38,835 bases of DNA from the NCBI GenBank assembly GCA_021155885.1, contig JAJNBB010000043.1, forward strand, positions 1 through 38,835, read 5' to 3'. The notes under the pieces were generated by a model that made no database searches, was not told the origin of the DNA, and saw nothing but the letters and a program-made list of their open reading frames with translations. This DNA is from Fibrobacteria bacterium (GTDB lineage: Bacteria > Fibrobacterota > Fibrobacteria > UBA11236). Position numbers and translations under genes: made by a program. Shown here piece after piece: positions 38,273 to 38,835 of this stretch; within the stretch, counting starts at the first letter, position 1; each line of letters begins with the position of its first letter.

Positions 38273-38835
38273 ATGCCGAAGCAAACCGTGGAGCCGGTGT
38301 TCAATCGCCGCTCCTTTCTCTTTTTCCTCTTCACCGCCCCCTCGGCGATCCTGATCCTGATCGCCCTCGTCGTCCTGGCCCAGTACAAGCAGCTTCACTC
38401 CATCGTTTCCTCCCGTCCGGCCGTGGGTCCTTTTGAGTGGAACGCGGCCGATCGGTCCCGCCTCGACTCCGTGCTCGGCTCCCTGAGCGCCTTCTCGGCG
38501 GGAGCGGGCTCCGATACGCTGCGCCTGCCCGCCTCCGACCTGAACCTGCTCGGCGCCGCCAGCCCCGTGCTTCGCCAGGAGCGGCTGTATTTTCGCATCT
38601 CCGCGACGGACACCTTGCTGATCGTGGAAAGCACCCAGAGCATCCGGGACCAGAAGCGACGGTTCTCGTGGATCTTCAAGAAAGTCATTCCCGAGGAGTT
38701 CCAGTACCTGAACGCGCGTCTCGAAGGCCTGCCGACGTGGCAGGGGGGGCGCCTGGATTTCGCGCCCGAGCGCGGGTTCCTGAACGGGTCGAAGGTCTCG
38801 AAGGTCACGCTGAAAAAGCGCAACGGCATGTCGCC
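38273..38835 (+). CDS. Hypothetical membrane-anchored protein, 3' truncated by window edge
   Basis: Open frame MPKQTVEPVFNRRSFLFFLFTAPSAILILIALVVLAQYKQLHSIVSS...; one N-terminal TM; no stop before the window end. Confidence 0.6.
   Translation, partial: MPKQTVEPVFNRRSFLFFLFTAPSAILILIALVVLAQYKQLHSIVSSRPAVGPFEWNAADRSRLDSVLGSLSAFSAGAGSDTLRLPASDLNLLGAASPVLRQERLYFRISATDTLLIVESTQSIRDQKRRFSWIFKKVIPEEFQYLNARLEGLPTWQGGRLDFAPERGFLNGSKVSKVTLKKRNGMS

Overview
38.8 kb window of a high-GC Gram-negative bacterial chromosome (lpxH, TonB-like and outer-membrane-type proteins). I saw no phage, transposase, CRISPR, rRNA or tRNA. The left two thirds is mostly housekeeping: queG 3' end, lexA, a GH2-like gene, ppiase, rimI-tsaB-ddl, galE, a TlpA-like protein, an RluA-type synthase, duplicated SRPBCC genes, lpxH, a frameshifted PRPP-synthase-like gene, glycogen phosphorylase, a methyltransferase and a 2-Cys peroxiredoxin. 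The right third is ctaB followed by an alternative complex III (actABCDEF) / sco / caa3 oxidase (coxB-cytc, coxA, coxC, coxD) cluster. Observations most worth a second look: (i) six intergenic inverted repeats built from short, locus-specific 'words', several of which supply or abut the stop codons of flanking genes, plus GTAGGGGCG palindromes and a solo half-element; (ii) a GH2-fold protein that appears to lack both catalytic glutamates; (iii) a membrane-anchored R/G/E/D/P-repeat disordered protein; (iv) a shared GTAGGTT leader in front of three neighbouring small genes, two of them a recent SRPBCC duplication; (v) a single-base frameshift in the PRPP-synthase-like gene; (vi) a structured AT-rich leader in front of the ACIII/caa3 cluster. 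All functional calls come from reading motifs by eye; no database search was run.
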